From Ophioderma brevispina (lineage: Eukaryota; Echinodermata; Ophiuroidea; Amphilepidida; Ophiodermatidae): 64,000 bases of DNA. The notes under the pieces are model-generated. The model had not been told where the DNA came from, ran no database searches, and was given only the letters and a program-made list of their open reading frames with translations. How positions within the stretch are numbered: the stretch's first letter is position 1; each line of letters opens with the position of its first letter. This document shows, in pieces, positions 24,640 to 36,390 of the stretch. The stretch is taken from the NCBI GenBank assembly GCA_023653785.1, contig JAMKCH010051690.1:62001-126000 (forward strand), written 5' to 3'. The translations under genes and the position numbers were made by a program.

Positions 24640-26511
24640 GTGGGGAAAAGTTCCGAAGGTTCCGAAGGGTGTTCATGGAGGCAATGGGTTTGGGGAGAGG
24701 AATTGGGAAGGAAGAATGTGTTGGAGTTTGTGATGAATGAAAAAGAAGTTATGTGTTGCAAACATGGTTCAAGAAAGAGGACAAAAGGAAAGTGGACATT
24801 TAGCTCAGGGGAAATGAGACAGAGATTGATTTTGTGTTAGGGGGCAAAAGGAAGAGAAATTTCTGAAGAATGTTAAGTTGATCCCAAGGAGAATTGCAAC
24901 AACAGGTTGGTGTTGGATGTAGAGTGGGATGTTGGGACTTGTGGAGACTGAGGTGTCATAATGTGGGAGGCGTTGCTTTTAAAGAGACGGGATGTTACCA
25001 GGCATGTGAGAAGGGTGGGAAAACAAAAGGGTAGGCGAGAGTAGGAGAGGACAGGGGGAGATACAGGTGGTGGTGGAATGCTGAGATGAAGGAAGCGAGA
25101 TAGCGAGCGAGAAAGAATTATGCATTTAAAGATATGAGAAAAAAAACGGTTCCGGAAGAGCATAAGTTAAGGTATAAGAGGTTAAAGAAGCGAGCAAAGA
25201 AAGATGGAGGATGGGATGCCGGAGGAGTGGGCAAGTGAGTGTGTAGTTCCAATTTGTAAAGGGAAAGGGGGATGATGCGATGCAATTGAGTTTGTGGTGC
25301 ATATAGGGGTTGTGAAGTTGTTGACCTGCAATGAAATTGTGGAAAGGGTTCTAGAGAATAGGGTTCGGAAACTTCGATAGTGGAAGTGGATGAGATGCAA
25401 ATTTGGTTTATGCAGGGAAGGGAACGATAGATGCAGTGTTATTTTAAGGAGGGTTGCAGAGGAATATCGAGATTAAAGGGAAGAAGCTGTATATGTTTTT
25501 TTTGTATAGACTTGGCGAAGCATCTTGACTAGGGACCGAGGAAAATGAATGGCAGTGGCGATTGAGGAGAGAGAGAGATACCAGAAATAGTGGTTTAGAG
25601 CAGTGATGATTTGTTGTATGAAGGAGCCAAAACACGGTTAGGTGGGGGGGTTGTTTTGGTCTGAGTGAGTTGTGAGGTGTGGTGAAGGTGGGTGCGCATC
25701 AAGGGTTCGCCACTTTCGCCATGATTTTTTGCAATTGTGACTGACATAGTTACGGAGAGTGCAAAAGATGGTTTGTTGAATGAGATGTTGTATGCTGATG
25801 ACGTGGTTTTAATGAGCGAGGACATGGAGGGACTGAGGAAGAAGTTTTTGGCAAATGGAAGAAGGTTTGAGAGTAAGGGTCTGAAGGTAAACCTTAGAAA
25901 AACAAAAGTGCTGGTGAGTGGGGAGGAGGGGGAAGCCTGGTAGACCCAGTGGTGTCTTGTGGGAAGGAGTAAAAGCAAATTCAGTGTGGTGTGACAAATG
26001 TGGGAAATGGACACATGGGAGATTCACAAAGGATGAAGAGAGAGAATGACCCCCTAGTTTGGCAAGAGATTTATTGTGTGCAGAAGATGTGAGAAGGGAG
26101 CTGGAGGGGAGGGTGGAACAGGAGGGGAAAAGGCATGTTGTGTGAGGTGGGGAGTCAGTGAACGAGTTCACATACCAAGGGGATAAGGTAGTGGGGTGGT
26201 GGATGAGAGTGGCTTGACAGTATATAGAGTGAGGTATGGGTTAGGGGACGTTTAGGGAATGTGGGGAATTGTTGCAAGGGAAAGATTTATCCTTTGAGAT
26301 GAAAGGAATGGTGTATAAGAGTTGTGTGTAGGAAGGTTGGGTTGAGGATGGCGGATGATTGAATAAGGTGAAAGGAAGAAAGAAAGGAGTAGGGCAGGTT
26401 TGTGGAATGTGGGGTGTGAATCCGGACCACCGCCACCCGTCTGACAGGGATATAAAACCGGATTTTAAAACTTTGGTCGTAGTAGTAGTCGTAGTAGTAG
26501 TAGTACCAAGA
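24640..26511 (+). mobile_element. Degraded LINE, endonuclease C-terminus and reverse transcriptase
   Basis: Order along the + strand is that of an endonuclease/RT non-LTR retrotransposon. The end of the endonuclease (GNGFGERNWEGRM near 24680, WTFSSGEMRQRLI near 24800) is followed by the RT palm (KKLYMFFV near 25490). VGAHQG lies near 25690 and NEMLYADDVVLMSEDMEG near 25780-25835 (intact YADD catalytic box), with SKGLKVN after it. A C-terminal phrase lies near 26300. Stops and frameshifts are frequent. The insertion seems to end in a GTA-rich microsatellite at about 26480-26511, typical of several LINE clades. It is 5' truncated and lies in the gap between the last HYR exon and the transmembrane exon. 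Confidence 0.85.
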
Positions 26512-29508
26512 TGGACTAAAACGTAAATAATACCACAAGCGTTGCAGCAAAATTCAATGCTATCAAGCTAATGCGATGACTCAAAGTACTGCGGAACATT
26601 GGGAAAAAACATCAGTCGGGGACTTCTACTTTCTATTTTGTGGCTATTCCATAAAACCTAATTGGTATTGTTTTGAGTAAATATGGAATATTAAGGACGT
26701 TGGCCAAACTTAGGTTCCATTTCCTGATTGAAATTTATAAATGAAAAGCAAACTACTCCATCCCCCTATGCATTGAATGGAATATTCAAACATTCATGCA
26801 AACAAAAATAAATAATGTTAAAAGTGTTAAAAAGTCCGGAGTGTTTTCACAAATGATATTTAAGAAAACTGTATAAACCACGGTACATGCTATTCTTTTT
26901 GTCCAGTAGCTCGAAAATTTGGGGATAACATACCATAATTTCGTGTGACGAAGTTAATAGTATATCGAGTTTGATAGGGGTACATCGATACCTGGTGGCC
27001 CAGGCTAGAAACGAAGGCTAGAAAATAGTTCCTCCTTTGATTGTTGCTAGGTTTTGCAAGTATAAAGATAAAGAAAGAGGTTTTACGAAATGGAAACTCT
27101 TGATAAGGTACGAGTTTTATATACACAAGGGACTATTGCAAGACAAGGACTACCAGCCTAATACAAAAAAAACCAACTTCCCGGGACAAGAGACGTGAAC
27201 TAACACTATTTGTTGCTAAAGCGCAAGTATGTTACAAGAAAGTTATAGGACAGATCTGCGGGACATAAAAAGACGTTTGTTTTGATTAAGGATGCCAATT
27301 GAAGTGTGTCATGAAATAGGGGTTTGGTCATGGCCCCAATGAAGATGTTTCTAAATCAATAAATTTCATATCATTTCGCTTGGAATATAATGGACTTGAA
27401 TCTAAACTTACTTCAAGTGATTGTAATAATTTTTGTAGTCGATATGATATTATAGCTTACAGAAACTAGGGACAAAGTTCGGCTAGTGTGTTTTGTTAAT
27501 CATTTTATGTATTTTATATATTCCACCAGTTGACTAAACTATTTATGAAGCTTGATATGACAGGTGTAATGATCCCTTTATTTCACTCCAGAATCATATA
27601 ATGTTTGTGACTGCTCATGAAGTGAATTTATTGTTAATGATACACTAACCATATTTTGGATGATGATATTGTGCAATTTTATGGAAGTGACAACTTCAAT
27701 ATTCAAAGAAATTCGCTTGATGAGGTGGTAAATACGTTTGGGCATAAATGTTAAATATGTGTCAAAGTTACGATATTCAACCTTGTCAATGTTAGAAGTG
27801 AAAATGATCCTATTGTTGATTGTACATAACATTCGGTCCAAATGGTAACAGTTTGTCGATTAGTAATGGCAATCAATTTCCTATGGAAAACTGTGGCTTC
27901 ATGATGTAAGAAAAAGGAAATACTTCCCCAAAAATTTGTGATGCGCACCAACATATAAACTAAGTTTGTTTCACGATGTATACAAGTGATACCGAATTAT
28001 TGAAGAAGCTTGCCAATTATGTAAACCTTGCAAATAATTTGCGATATGGTATCCATACATTGAGGACGTATAGAAATGGTGATAAGGTGGGTTCTTATTA
28101 AGACGATAGTTTATTAGTGAAAATGTATATGTGGGCCATTGGCCTTATGATACCTGTTAATAAATTCTCTCTTTTGAGAGAGAGAACCAAGTTAGACCAA
28201 GTTAGATTGATCGGGTTGGAGATATAATGATCTTCAAGCAGAATGTAGCTTTAAGGTCTGCGACTTCATTGAGGAGAGAAAAACTGACGTTTTCATCTCG
28301 ACCATTTTGTAAAGGAAAGGAGGAAACGAATGGGACTCGTATTTCCGGTGTGTGAAACCCTTCTAAAAATTGTCATTTCATGACAAAATTAAAACATGGT
28401 GATTCGCCAGACGCGAAGCGGGTCCGGCCTCCGACGCGCATTTTTAGTTTTGAATCATTGAAATTCCAGTCGAAAAAAAAGACCATACGCAAAAGGTGGC
28501 ATAAGCCTATTTGTTGTTTTGAGAAGTTACTTTTCTTTATAGAACGACCGCTCCTAAATTCGATGGATGTGGGAGTTGCTGAGTCTTTGATGCACGTGCT
28601 GGCCGTGCAGGTATGGTGCAAAAATTGGTCCAAGATCACAAAATTGTCGTCAATTTCTCAAATCAAAAATACGGTGCCCTGCCCCTTAATCAGGTCTGTA
28701 ATTCCTTAGGAGGTACCGCGCGTATAGCGCGGAAAATTTTATACAGTTATGGGTTACTAAGTATATGCCAAACGTAATTAAGTGTCATTGTTACATTGAG
28801 TTTTTACTAGGGGAGAACCGATGGCCCCCGGATCCGGTCCATTGGTTATAGGGGACGGTAGAGTGAGCCTTTGAACAAACTCATGGGCAGGGCGACATTT
28901 GATATGGTGTCCCCCACCCCAAAATGTGGTGGGGGGACAAGTTCCCACTCGTCCCCCACCGATTGTCGCCCATGCTTGCATGATGCCAGCAATGCATAAA
29001 GAACTTACCCTTGTCGTGGCTGAAAAACGAACTTGGATATAACGCTAGAGAGGTTTGTGGTTTAGCGTTGACTGTGGACTAGTTCACGGTTGGGTACATA
29101 CTTGCCAACGTTTGGTGGACTCGGGCCAACTTATTTCTCCAACAAATTGGAACAAAGTTATTCATATTTTATAGAGTTCTTGCTTCATACATATAACTTG
29201 TAGTACTGCTATTGTAGGGTTTTAAAAATGCTGTTTTGGAAATAATTTCAGCCATTTACCATGCCAGTTTACATGGTCGTTGAATTTCATTGACTTTCGT
29301 TTTCTTCTAAAAACACAGTAAATAGAATGGCGATGACGTTAAGCAACAAATAAGGGATTTTGGTTCGCCACAAAAAAATCAGGTCAGAGCTTGCCAAACA
29401 ACTTTCCTTTCATGACTTTTACCCATCTCTTTTTTCTTTTCGAATAATTGATTTAAGTATAAGATCAACGTTAATTGACGATATGGAAGAATATCAAAAT
29501 GTGTTTAT
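26512..29508. other. Non-coding, contains one hairpin
   Basis: A short GC-rich hairpin lies at about 28909-28940 (TGTCCCCCACC paired with GGTGGGGGGACA). The open frame at 28380-28709 shows no domain and no codon-like constraint that I recognise. Confidence 0.4.
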
Positions 29509-29700
29509 TTGTTAACGAGGAAAGAAATTTCGATCGCGTTACCAGCTCAATATGTACGTTTTGACTTGATTGCCATGATTTCATTGGAAAGGATTGATTA
29601 CGTATTAATCAGTACGGATTTTGCAGATCCAGATAACACCACAGATTTTCTGAAAGTCAATTTTAAACTCTTCTGGTATTATAATTCTGTGTCGTTTTAA
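29509..29700 (+). other. Orphan open frame, possible exon of unknown type
   Basis: The frame contains a protein-like stretch (ALPAQYVRFDLIAM, RIDYVLISTDFADP, NTTDFLKV) with a balanced composition unusual for this AT-rich DNA. It lies about 450 bp upstream of the transmembrane exon, on the same strand, where an extracellular stalk exon would be expected. I cannot assign splice sites with confidence, and the frame runs into TAA without a clear donor. It may be chance. Confidence 0.25.
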
Positions 29701-30145
29701 AATGTCGTTTTTCTTCAGTATTGAGTTACGGGTAAGTTCTCTTTTTTCCTTTTTTTCTAAATAAGAGATGTAAGGTTTTGTCAATAATATGTCAGCCATC
29801 TTGGGAAATGGCGGCATATGCAAAATATTATAATTTTGGGAACCATTTTATTGAAATTTCTGAAGAACAACAAATAAATTTAACACCAAAATGTCTTCAT
29901 AGGTGTTTTTGCCTTTGAAATGGCGGCTATTTTGGAAAATGGCGTCGTATATGAAAATTGCCACCGCTTTTAATTTTGTCAATGTTATCTGTCCGGCCCT
30001 GATACCCCTCTCCTAAACTGGTTGATATTGCGGGACTATACTATCAGAAAATATAGGATATATCATAGATTGTATTTGTATTTTATTGCGAAAGGTACTA
30101 ATATGCCACTTATTTAGCAAAATTTTAGTAACAGGAAATTCTAAG

Positions 30146-30371
30146 TTATCTTACTGTTAATTACAAGAAATGCCTATTTATTACTGACTGATGCCGATCT
30201 ATTATCACCAATATTGCTGACAGATTCGTTCAAGCCTGACAATGTTGCAAGCCTAGAGAGTAGCCAGCCTGCAATATTTGACTTTGCAAGCATCTGGATA
30301 TCTGTAGCAGGTCTAGGGCTGTCTCTGTTGGTGGGTTGCTGTTTCATTTCAGCTTGCATACTATACATACG
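30146..30371 (+). CDS. Penultimate exon: stalk and transmembrane helix
   Basis: It encodes a hydrophilic stalk (LTDSFKPDNVASLESSQPAI) followed by one strongly hydrophobic segment running from IWISVAGLG through LLVGCCFIS to ACILYI, then Arg. This is a stop-transfer anchor of a type I membrane protein. The donor CG|GTGAGA is strong and leaves phase 2, which fits the next exon exactly. The start is less certain: AG at 30144-30145 gives 74 full codons and a phase 1 entry compatible with the HYR exons, though its pyrimidine tract is poor. AG at 30166-30167 is an alternative with a different phase. Two cysteines at the inner half of the helix could be lipid-modified. I infer that this anchors the upstream HYR array. 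Confidence 0.7.
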
Positions 30372-30518
30372 GTGAGATCTGAGTTTTAATTTTTGTGTTT
30401 GTACTTGAAATTGGCTTAAAATTGCAACCAAAGCAACCTTAAGGAAAACTTGCAAATCAGACAATTAAATAACCACAACTACTTTGTTTCACTCAACCAT
30501 TTTAATTGTTAATTCCAG

Positions 30519-30606
30519 AAATAAGAAAACTAGTGCTGACGTTGAACTGAAAGATCTTGGAATGCTTGTGCCACGTCTGGAAATGGAGACTAGTTCCACC
30601 TTTTAG
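30519..30606 (+). CDS. Terminal exon: cytoplasmic tail and stop
   Basis: After acceptor TTAATTCCAG the exon completes the split Arg codon of the transmembrane exon. It reads NKKTSADVELKDLG, then MLVPRLEMETSSTF and TAG. The basic start (RNKK) directly after the helix follows the positive-inside rule, supporting a type I topology. The tail has 29 residues and no tyrosine, so there is no ITAM or ITIM. The last three residues, S-T-F, fit a class I PDZ-ligand pattern. No clear AATAAA was seen within 300 bases; one occurs in repeat sequence near 31183. This marks the 3' end of locus 1. Confidence 0.75.
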
Positions 30607-31145
30607 ATTAAAATGTGTTTGACACACGATCTAAAACTTGATACATGGTTGCACACCACTAAGTAAAATGTTTTGATATACTCCTTACATGTCCTCAAGG
30701 ACTTGCACATAGTACTCTGGGTACGAGACAAACGATATCACGGAAACTTCTGTCGTTTTAATTTTATAAAATATTGTGTTTTTGTGTTTTTTGATTTTTT
30801 AAATTTGGGGGGTTTGGGGTTTTAAAATAAGTCCGTGAGGATGTGGTACTCGGGCGGGGGGGGGGTTCAGCGCAGTAATGTCCATCGGAAACCTTACGAA
30901 ATAATTACCCAATCCTTACCTAGCGTCCATGATTGAAATGAGCTACTCAGATTTATTCTACTGGTTTGATTTTATCCTTCATTTCACAGAGCCGGAAAGA
31001 CCATGGGCGGATATAGCGGCTGAAGGGATCCAGCGCCCCTCCTATTAGCGATAAAAGAAATAACTCGGATCATGTATTGTTGTGTGTAAGTGGGGGACTG
31101 TAGTGCAATTGATCTTATGAGAGTGTTCAAATCTGGATAAAATTG
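30607..31145. other. 3' UTR and downstream sequence
   Basis: Probable 3' UTR of the HYR/transmembrane gene at its start. It holds a G run at 30855-30864. No further exon was seen. Confidence 0.45.
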
Positions 31146-31510
31146 TTGAAATTTGGTACAAAAACAGTTACGTTATGCATGATAATAAAAAAATTGGATG
31201 GAGCACTTGCTACAAACAAAAACACCCCTTTCATGGCCCCCAGTCTTGTATTTCAAGGTTACAGGGTCAAAGTTTTAAAATGTTTCCGATTGTGTTGAAA
31301 GGCACAACCGTGAAGTTGTTGCCTGTGAATTGGTGAAATTTGGTACACAGGTACTTTATCATTGATAATCAAAAAAATTGTGGAAGCACACTTGCTACAA
31401 ACCCCTTTCAGGGCCCCCAAGCTTGGATTTCAAGGTTACACATGGGTCAAAGTTTTAAAAATGTTCCTGATTGTTGTTGAAAAGCACACCGTGATGTTTG
31501 CCTGGTCCAC
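31146..31510. repeat. Two-copy tandem repeat, unit about 185 bp
   Basis: The order GAAATTTGGTACA, AAAAAAATTG, GCACTTGCTACAAAC, GGCCCCCA, TTTCAAGGTTACA, GGGTCAAAGTTTTAAAA occurs twice with small indels. The texture (GTTGACCTTGACC and related) continues to about 32110, suggesting a larger old repeat. Confidence 0.7.
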
Positions 31511-32639
31511 AAGTAATCCAAAAAGGTAGAGTTTTATATACCCTAATGGCTTATAGTTTTTGAAATTATTGGGTAAAAACAGTAAAAAGGTGAAAAAGTA
31601 AATTTTGGTTTTTTTTTTTTTTTTTTAAAATTGCTCCAATATTTGTAAAACGTGGGTTCAAGTTGTTGGTTTAGCCCTAGAATGAATATAGGAATAGTTT
31701 TGACTATCTTACGTTTTTTGGTTATTAAACCCAATGGCGAATAAAGTCAACAGCTTATTGGGTTCTGTTGACCTTGACCTTTTTGTTTGATAACGTGAAA
31801 ACTAAGCAACAGATAAGCAAACTATTCTTATTTCAATCCTTTAAGCTAGGGAAACAATTTGCAACCCGTATTTACCTGAATCAAAGCGACTTTTGACTTT
31901 GACCATGGACACCCAAAATTGAACTTTTTCAACCAAACCATTTTTACAGTTTTGACCCATACTCCGGAACTATAAGCCATATATAGTGTAAACTATACCT
32001 GTTTGGAATCCTTGTAACCAACAAACATATGGGTGGTCTCTTCAATACATTCGGACATTGAAAATTTTGACCCCTGTATCACCTTGAAATTCAAGCTGGG
32101 GTCCATTAAGGGGTGTTGGCAAGTGCTTCTATCATTTTTCATGGATTACAATGCTAAAGTACTTTTGTGTGCAAAAATTCACAAGTTTATCCGGAACGCA
32201 CCTCTTTCATCAGTCCCTGCTAGTGTACGTGGAAAGTCACGAAATGCGATCCGCTTTTTGCAATGTAGGCGTTCGCAAAAGCCTCAAGAATTCATAAAGG
32301 GCATTTCGTTATCCACACTTCGTCCCCCCGAACTTCCCTCCGAATAGTTGAGATTTTATCTCATTTCAACCGTTGGCATAAGCAGATGAACCTACATTTA
32401 GCTTGCAAATTCGATATACTCAGGTATAGCTTTCAAATTCATATACTCGGGGAAAGAACTTGCTTTTTTTATTTTCTGGCTGTAACCTACACAAATTAAA
32501 TCACATTGGCCTATGGGGCACCGTGATACATGCATTGTTTCATACTATCAAAACGCAACGTCAGAAGAAAAAATAAATAGAGTTATATAGCGACTTATAG
32601 TTTATGTCTCACCGATTACATTCGCTGTCACAAGCATAA
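31511..32639. other. Non-coding, repeat-like
   Basis: It contains a T run near 31610-31626 and further degenerate pieces of the preceding repeat. The open frame at 32033-32347 has no recognised domain. Confidence 0.4.
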
Positions 32640-32874
32640 ATCATATTTTCTCATATTGAAAATTCGGCAGCCAATCATTATGGCGCACAGTACGAGCACC
32701 ACTATAACTGCTCCCCATTTACACCTGGGTGAAGTAAGACAAGTGAGTAAATTCTCTTGCCGAAGGACATAAACACGTTGGCGACGGCACGACTCGATCT
32801 CACAACTTAAACGGTCTAATATGGTCATGAGTCTTGCACTGATCCACTGGACCACACGTGCTCTCGCGTACAAA
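32640..32874 (-). mobile_element. tRNA-derived SINE
   Basis: On the minus strand, a tRNA-like head carries an A box TGGTCCAGTGG and a degenerate B box GAGATCGAGTC. It is followed by a body with TTTATGTCCTTCGGCAAGA, TCACTTGTCTTACTTCACCC and AGGTGTAAATGGGG. That body, with its fixed CAAG...CACCCAGGTG...AAATGGG order, is a recurring SINE domain in marine invertebrates (recalled, not searched). An open frame runs through it by chance. Confidence 0.75.
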
Positions 32875-33440
32875 AGTACAAAAGAAATGATGTGCTAGGA
32901 TCACGAAATGCATCTTTAAGATTCCTGAGGCAAATTTGAAAAAAAAACATTGTCTACCAGCGATTAGAGCGAGCCGAGCAAAATGGTAAGGCTTGTATTA
33001 GGAAAGGAAAACCAAATCCTATCCCGTTTCGTGGAGGTTTTGTACCCGCCCCTGGGGATCCATTAATGCTCAGCTCTCCCATAGAACCTCGGTGGCCATC
33101 GGATTATACATAAAAACCCAAAGCTAAAGACATAACTCACACATTATAAAACGAATAGGGGCACTAATAATTAATTACACAGTATCATTAAATAGCACAA
33201 ATATTAAAATACCATGTAATGCATGAGCACGAGCTGTTGCGTAATTGATGCTCTGTTTTAAGGAATACTATACTAAAATATTATTCCGCAAATGTATAAA
33301 CGCCGTTTTCCTATCTTCTATTTTTGAGTTTAGTAAATTTCATGGGATTGCATCAATATTGTTCCGGCAGTAAATATTAATATTGTTTTGCTGATTCAGA
33401 GTAAAGATGATGGCTATTAGGGATCAACCACCAACACATG

Positions 33441-33513
33441 GGCTGGATAGTTCAGTTGGTAGAGCACTGGCCTCGCAATCCAGAGGTTGCCGGTTCGAAT
33501 CCCGCTTCAGCCA
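33441..33513 (+). tRNA. tRNA-like sequence, anticodon CGC, imperfect (pseudogene or SINE head)
   Basis: It folds as a cloverleaf: acceptor GGCTGGA/TTCAGCC with discriminator A, D stem GTTC/GAGC, anticodon loop CTCGCAA (CGC at 33474-33476, nominally Ala), variable loop of 5, and T loop TTCGAAT. A-box (TAGTTCAGTTGG) and B-box (GGTTCGAATCC) promoters are good. However, the anticodon stem has a C-T mismatch and the T stem a C-C mismatch. It also lacks the G3-U70 pair that identifies alanine tRNAs. I therefore doubt it is a working tRNA-Ala. A CCA is not encoded, as usual in animals. Confidence 0.55.
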
Positions 33514-33843
33514 ATTGATTCTTTACTCACGTATATACATATATATTGAAACAAAGAGTGTATACAATATTCATGATAATCAAATTATTCTAAGAAGGTA
33601 GACTTGCATAATTTCTTACGCGCTTTATCAAAATTAATGCGCAAAAAGACACTTGAACAAGGAAGAAAAACTCAAGACAAGTAAGTTTGATGGAGTTCCA
33701 AAGTCTAGGACCCACTGTTAAAGCACTGTCGCTAATTCACCAATGGCACGGCTTGTTTTGGGGATATTAAGTCTAGATCAGAGAATGCGAATACTATAAT
33801 GCCAGAGGAAAGATATTTGACGCATATTGATACATAATGAACT

Positions 33844-34440
33844 GTCTGTTCCCCAGGGACCAATCATGGGCTCTTAATATTCACTACGTACATTTTTCCT
33901 CTTGGCAATATAATCTGCCAATTCCACATCTCATGCACATATATCACACATTCTAAATTTACGCTGATGACACTTAAATTTATATATCATTCACCCTTAA
34001 CAACCAAGATGAGTGTTTTTGATACTTTGAAACTCTTGAGGACAGAATTTGTAGTTATTGGTTATAAGGGTATTTTTTTAAAGATCACATCAACATATAT
34101 CTCTCCGTGTCGGCAATAATAGAAAACTCTAACCAAAATCGAGGTGTTATAATGGACAGGGATGGTTAGTCGACCACTAAGGTGGGTGGACTTTGTCACA
34201 CCCTCAATTACCAGCTCAGGAACTTTGCTCGAATTCGCAGATATTTTGACCAGGACCTCGTGTCATCATACCATCCGGTCCCTTGCCATGTCTCCTATCG
34301 ATTTTGGCAGGTCACTCCTCTTTGACATCACCGATTCGAAATTTAAACATCTGTGGTGCCAGGAGGAGTGTGCACATATCCCCTTACCTGGCTAGACTTC
34401 TTCGGGTCTCTGCCCAACAACGTGTCAACTTCAAATGTAT
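33844..34440 (+). mobile_element. Degraded CR1/L2-type LINE reverse transcriptase fragment
   Basis: The translation, with frame changes, starts at SVPQGPIMGS (the QGS.LGP box), then KFYADDT near 33955-33975. Further on come NYQLRNFARIRRY near 34205-34245 and LLFDITDSKFKHL near 34318-34354. A trace of the usual LPVRQR.NFK stretch follows. These are landmarks of CR1/L2-like elements, different from the other LINE type in this window. Stops are frequent and no endonuclease or 3' tail is visible. Confidence 0.75.
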
Positions 34441-35831
34441 TTGTCATGAGGTATCATAAAATATCTTAATTTAGAATAAATTAGTATAGAAAGTTATGTA
34501 ATCTAGTTTTGCTGTGTGTGATCATTACATTTTGGTTGGTTCGTCCTAGAAAAGTGCAGCAAAATATAAATGCGATATATATACACCGCTAACATGTCTT
34601 TGGATCAAATATTTTGATAGAGCATAATTGGGCTACTGGTAATGAATGATTCAATTTGTTTTGACGAGAGAAACGCAGGCAATCATAGGTATTCTTGCCC
34701 TAAAATGACAACTTGCTTCAAAGATTGTAAATACGTTATTGCTTTTAATGAACCATATAATGCATTTAAACGTGGTATTGCAATTTTACGAGTAAGCATA
34801 TTCTGCAAAGTTTAATAACAAATCGTCATAGTGACCTATTCGATATGTTGACATTTTGATAAATTTAGCAAGTATAGTTTGCACTATTCTATAAATTCAC
34901 CAAATATCTTAAAGTGGCTAATTATTGAGATAACTTAATTACTGAATTAATTATAATTATATGACGTATTTGCAAAACACTTAAGTGGATGAGGTCTTTT
35001 TAATTCACGTTATTGGATAAGGGCGTAGGGCTTTTGAGTCCTCACTCAAGAAAATAGGAATATTACGGCAAAAGTAATCATGTCAAGGTATTCTAAGACA
35101 TTAAAATAGTGAATGAACATCGAACAATATTGATCGGTTTCGAAACAATAACTTTCAGGCGTGCCAATTTGGATCGAAAATAAGTCATTTTGTTTTGCCT
35201 TTTTCTGATGAACCTATAGCCGTGGGAAAAGTGACATACAAATTGGTGTCTTTCGAGGCCAATGTTGAAATTCCATGTATACATAGTATAAATATAGTAT
35301 TATAGTATATATGTAATCAGAAAGCGACAGAAATATGACTGTTATAAAGTAGTAAATTGATTAAAACAATTGACAACTCCCACATTGAGGTGTAATAATA
35401 AGCAGTCGCATTTCTTAAGCAGCGTTCATTAAACATACTAAACGGGACGCCCAAGCTAATTGCATTAAGCATTGTCTAACGTCGACAAACTTAACGTTTT
35501 ACTAAGAAATAATTAAACACGTTATTATCAACAGGGTAATATGCACTATGAGATTGATTTAATGCCAATAATGAATAGGTATGTGGTTATTATTTCATGT
35601 ATTTTTGTTTGGGTGCACCCCAAAAAGGTGATATTTCCAAAATATCTAGACGCCTAAACGAAACACCATAATGGGTTTACATTATCATTCATTACCAATT
35701 AAAAACATGATAATGCAGTGATGCCTGAGGAATAACGAAAATGGATGAAAACGCTTTCTAAGCATGGAATAACAATGTATTCATTATGTTTGGCATAGAA
35801 TTGGTTTATCGTTTTCTGTTGACAATAAAAA
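34441..35831. other. Non-coding, no gene seen
   Basis: AT-rich sequence without recognised structure. Confidence 0.45.
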
Positions 35832-36082
35832 CAATGGCTGGTATTCTGAAGGGAGTCTAACTTTAGACCTGGGTTCAAAATACTGTGAAAGTTAAATGTA
35901 ACGGGTGAGAAAATTCCTCATGGATGGGCCGGACATGAGAAATTTTCTCACCCATTACAGCAAACCTTTAGAGTATGTTGAACTGTTGAAAGAAAAAAAA
36001 GGTCCACACAGGTTAGGACTAACCCTGGTTTAAACCCAGATCTAAGGTTAGACTCTCTTGTTGATAATACCAGACAATATGG
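35832..36082. mobile_element. Foldback/MITE with about 50-bp terminal inverted repeats
   Basis: Left arm CTGGTATTCTGAAGGGAGTC, continuing to about 35880, is inverted in the right arm at about 36030-36075 (GACTCTCTTGTTGATAATAC). Inside is a second hairpin, 35899-35957 (ACGGGTGAGAAAATT paired with AATTTTCTCACCC). Flanks ACAATGG and ACAATATGG look like an imperfect target duplication. No protein is encoded. Confidence 0.65.
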
Positions 36083-36386
36083 TTTATTATATAACGCATG
36101 AAAATATTCCTGACATTTTATTGGTGGAAACTGTATCACGTGACATAAAATAGTTTTATCTTTTCACCCAAATAAGGGGTCAACCGGTCAATAGTCGATT
36201 TTGATGGGAGCTTTTGGACCGGCCGGTCAATAGTCGATTTTGATGGGAACTTTTGGACCGGCTAAATTCATGACGTGAATTAGGTGAGTAGTCCTATAAC
36301 ACTAATTTATTTTTAATATTTTTATGTAACTTGATGCAGTTTCCACCAATAAAATGACAACAATATTTTCATGCGTTATATAAAAC
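36083..36386. repeat. Inverted repeat enclosing a 39-bp tandem duplication
   Basis: The arms at 36083-36133 and 36337-36386 share TATAACGCATGAAAATATT and CATTTTATTGGTGGAAACTG in opposite orientation. Within lies a two-copy direct repeat at 36184-36262 built on CCGGTCAATAGTCGATTTTG. It abuts the element to the left, forming a nested palindromic cluster. Confidence 0.65.
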
Positions 36387-36390
36387 AATA

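Noticed and set aside
33407..33601. Frame containing LDSSVGRALASQSRG
   Set aside because: This is the familiar spurious translation of a tRNA-like sequence (33441-33513).
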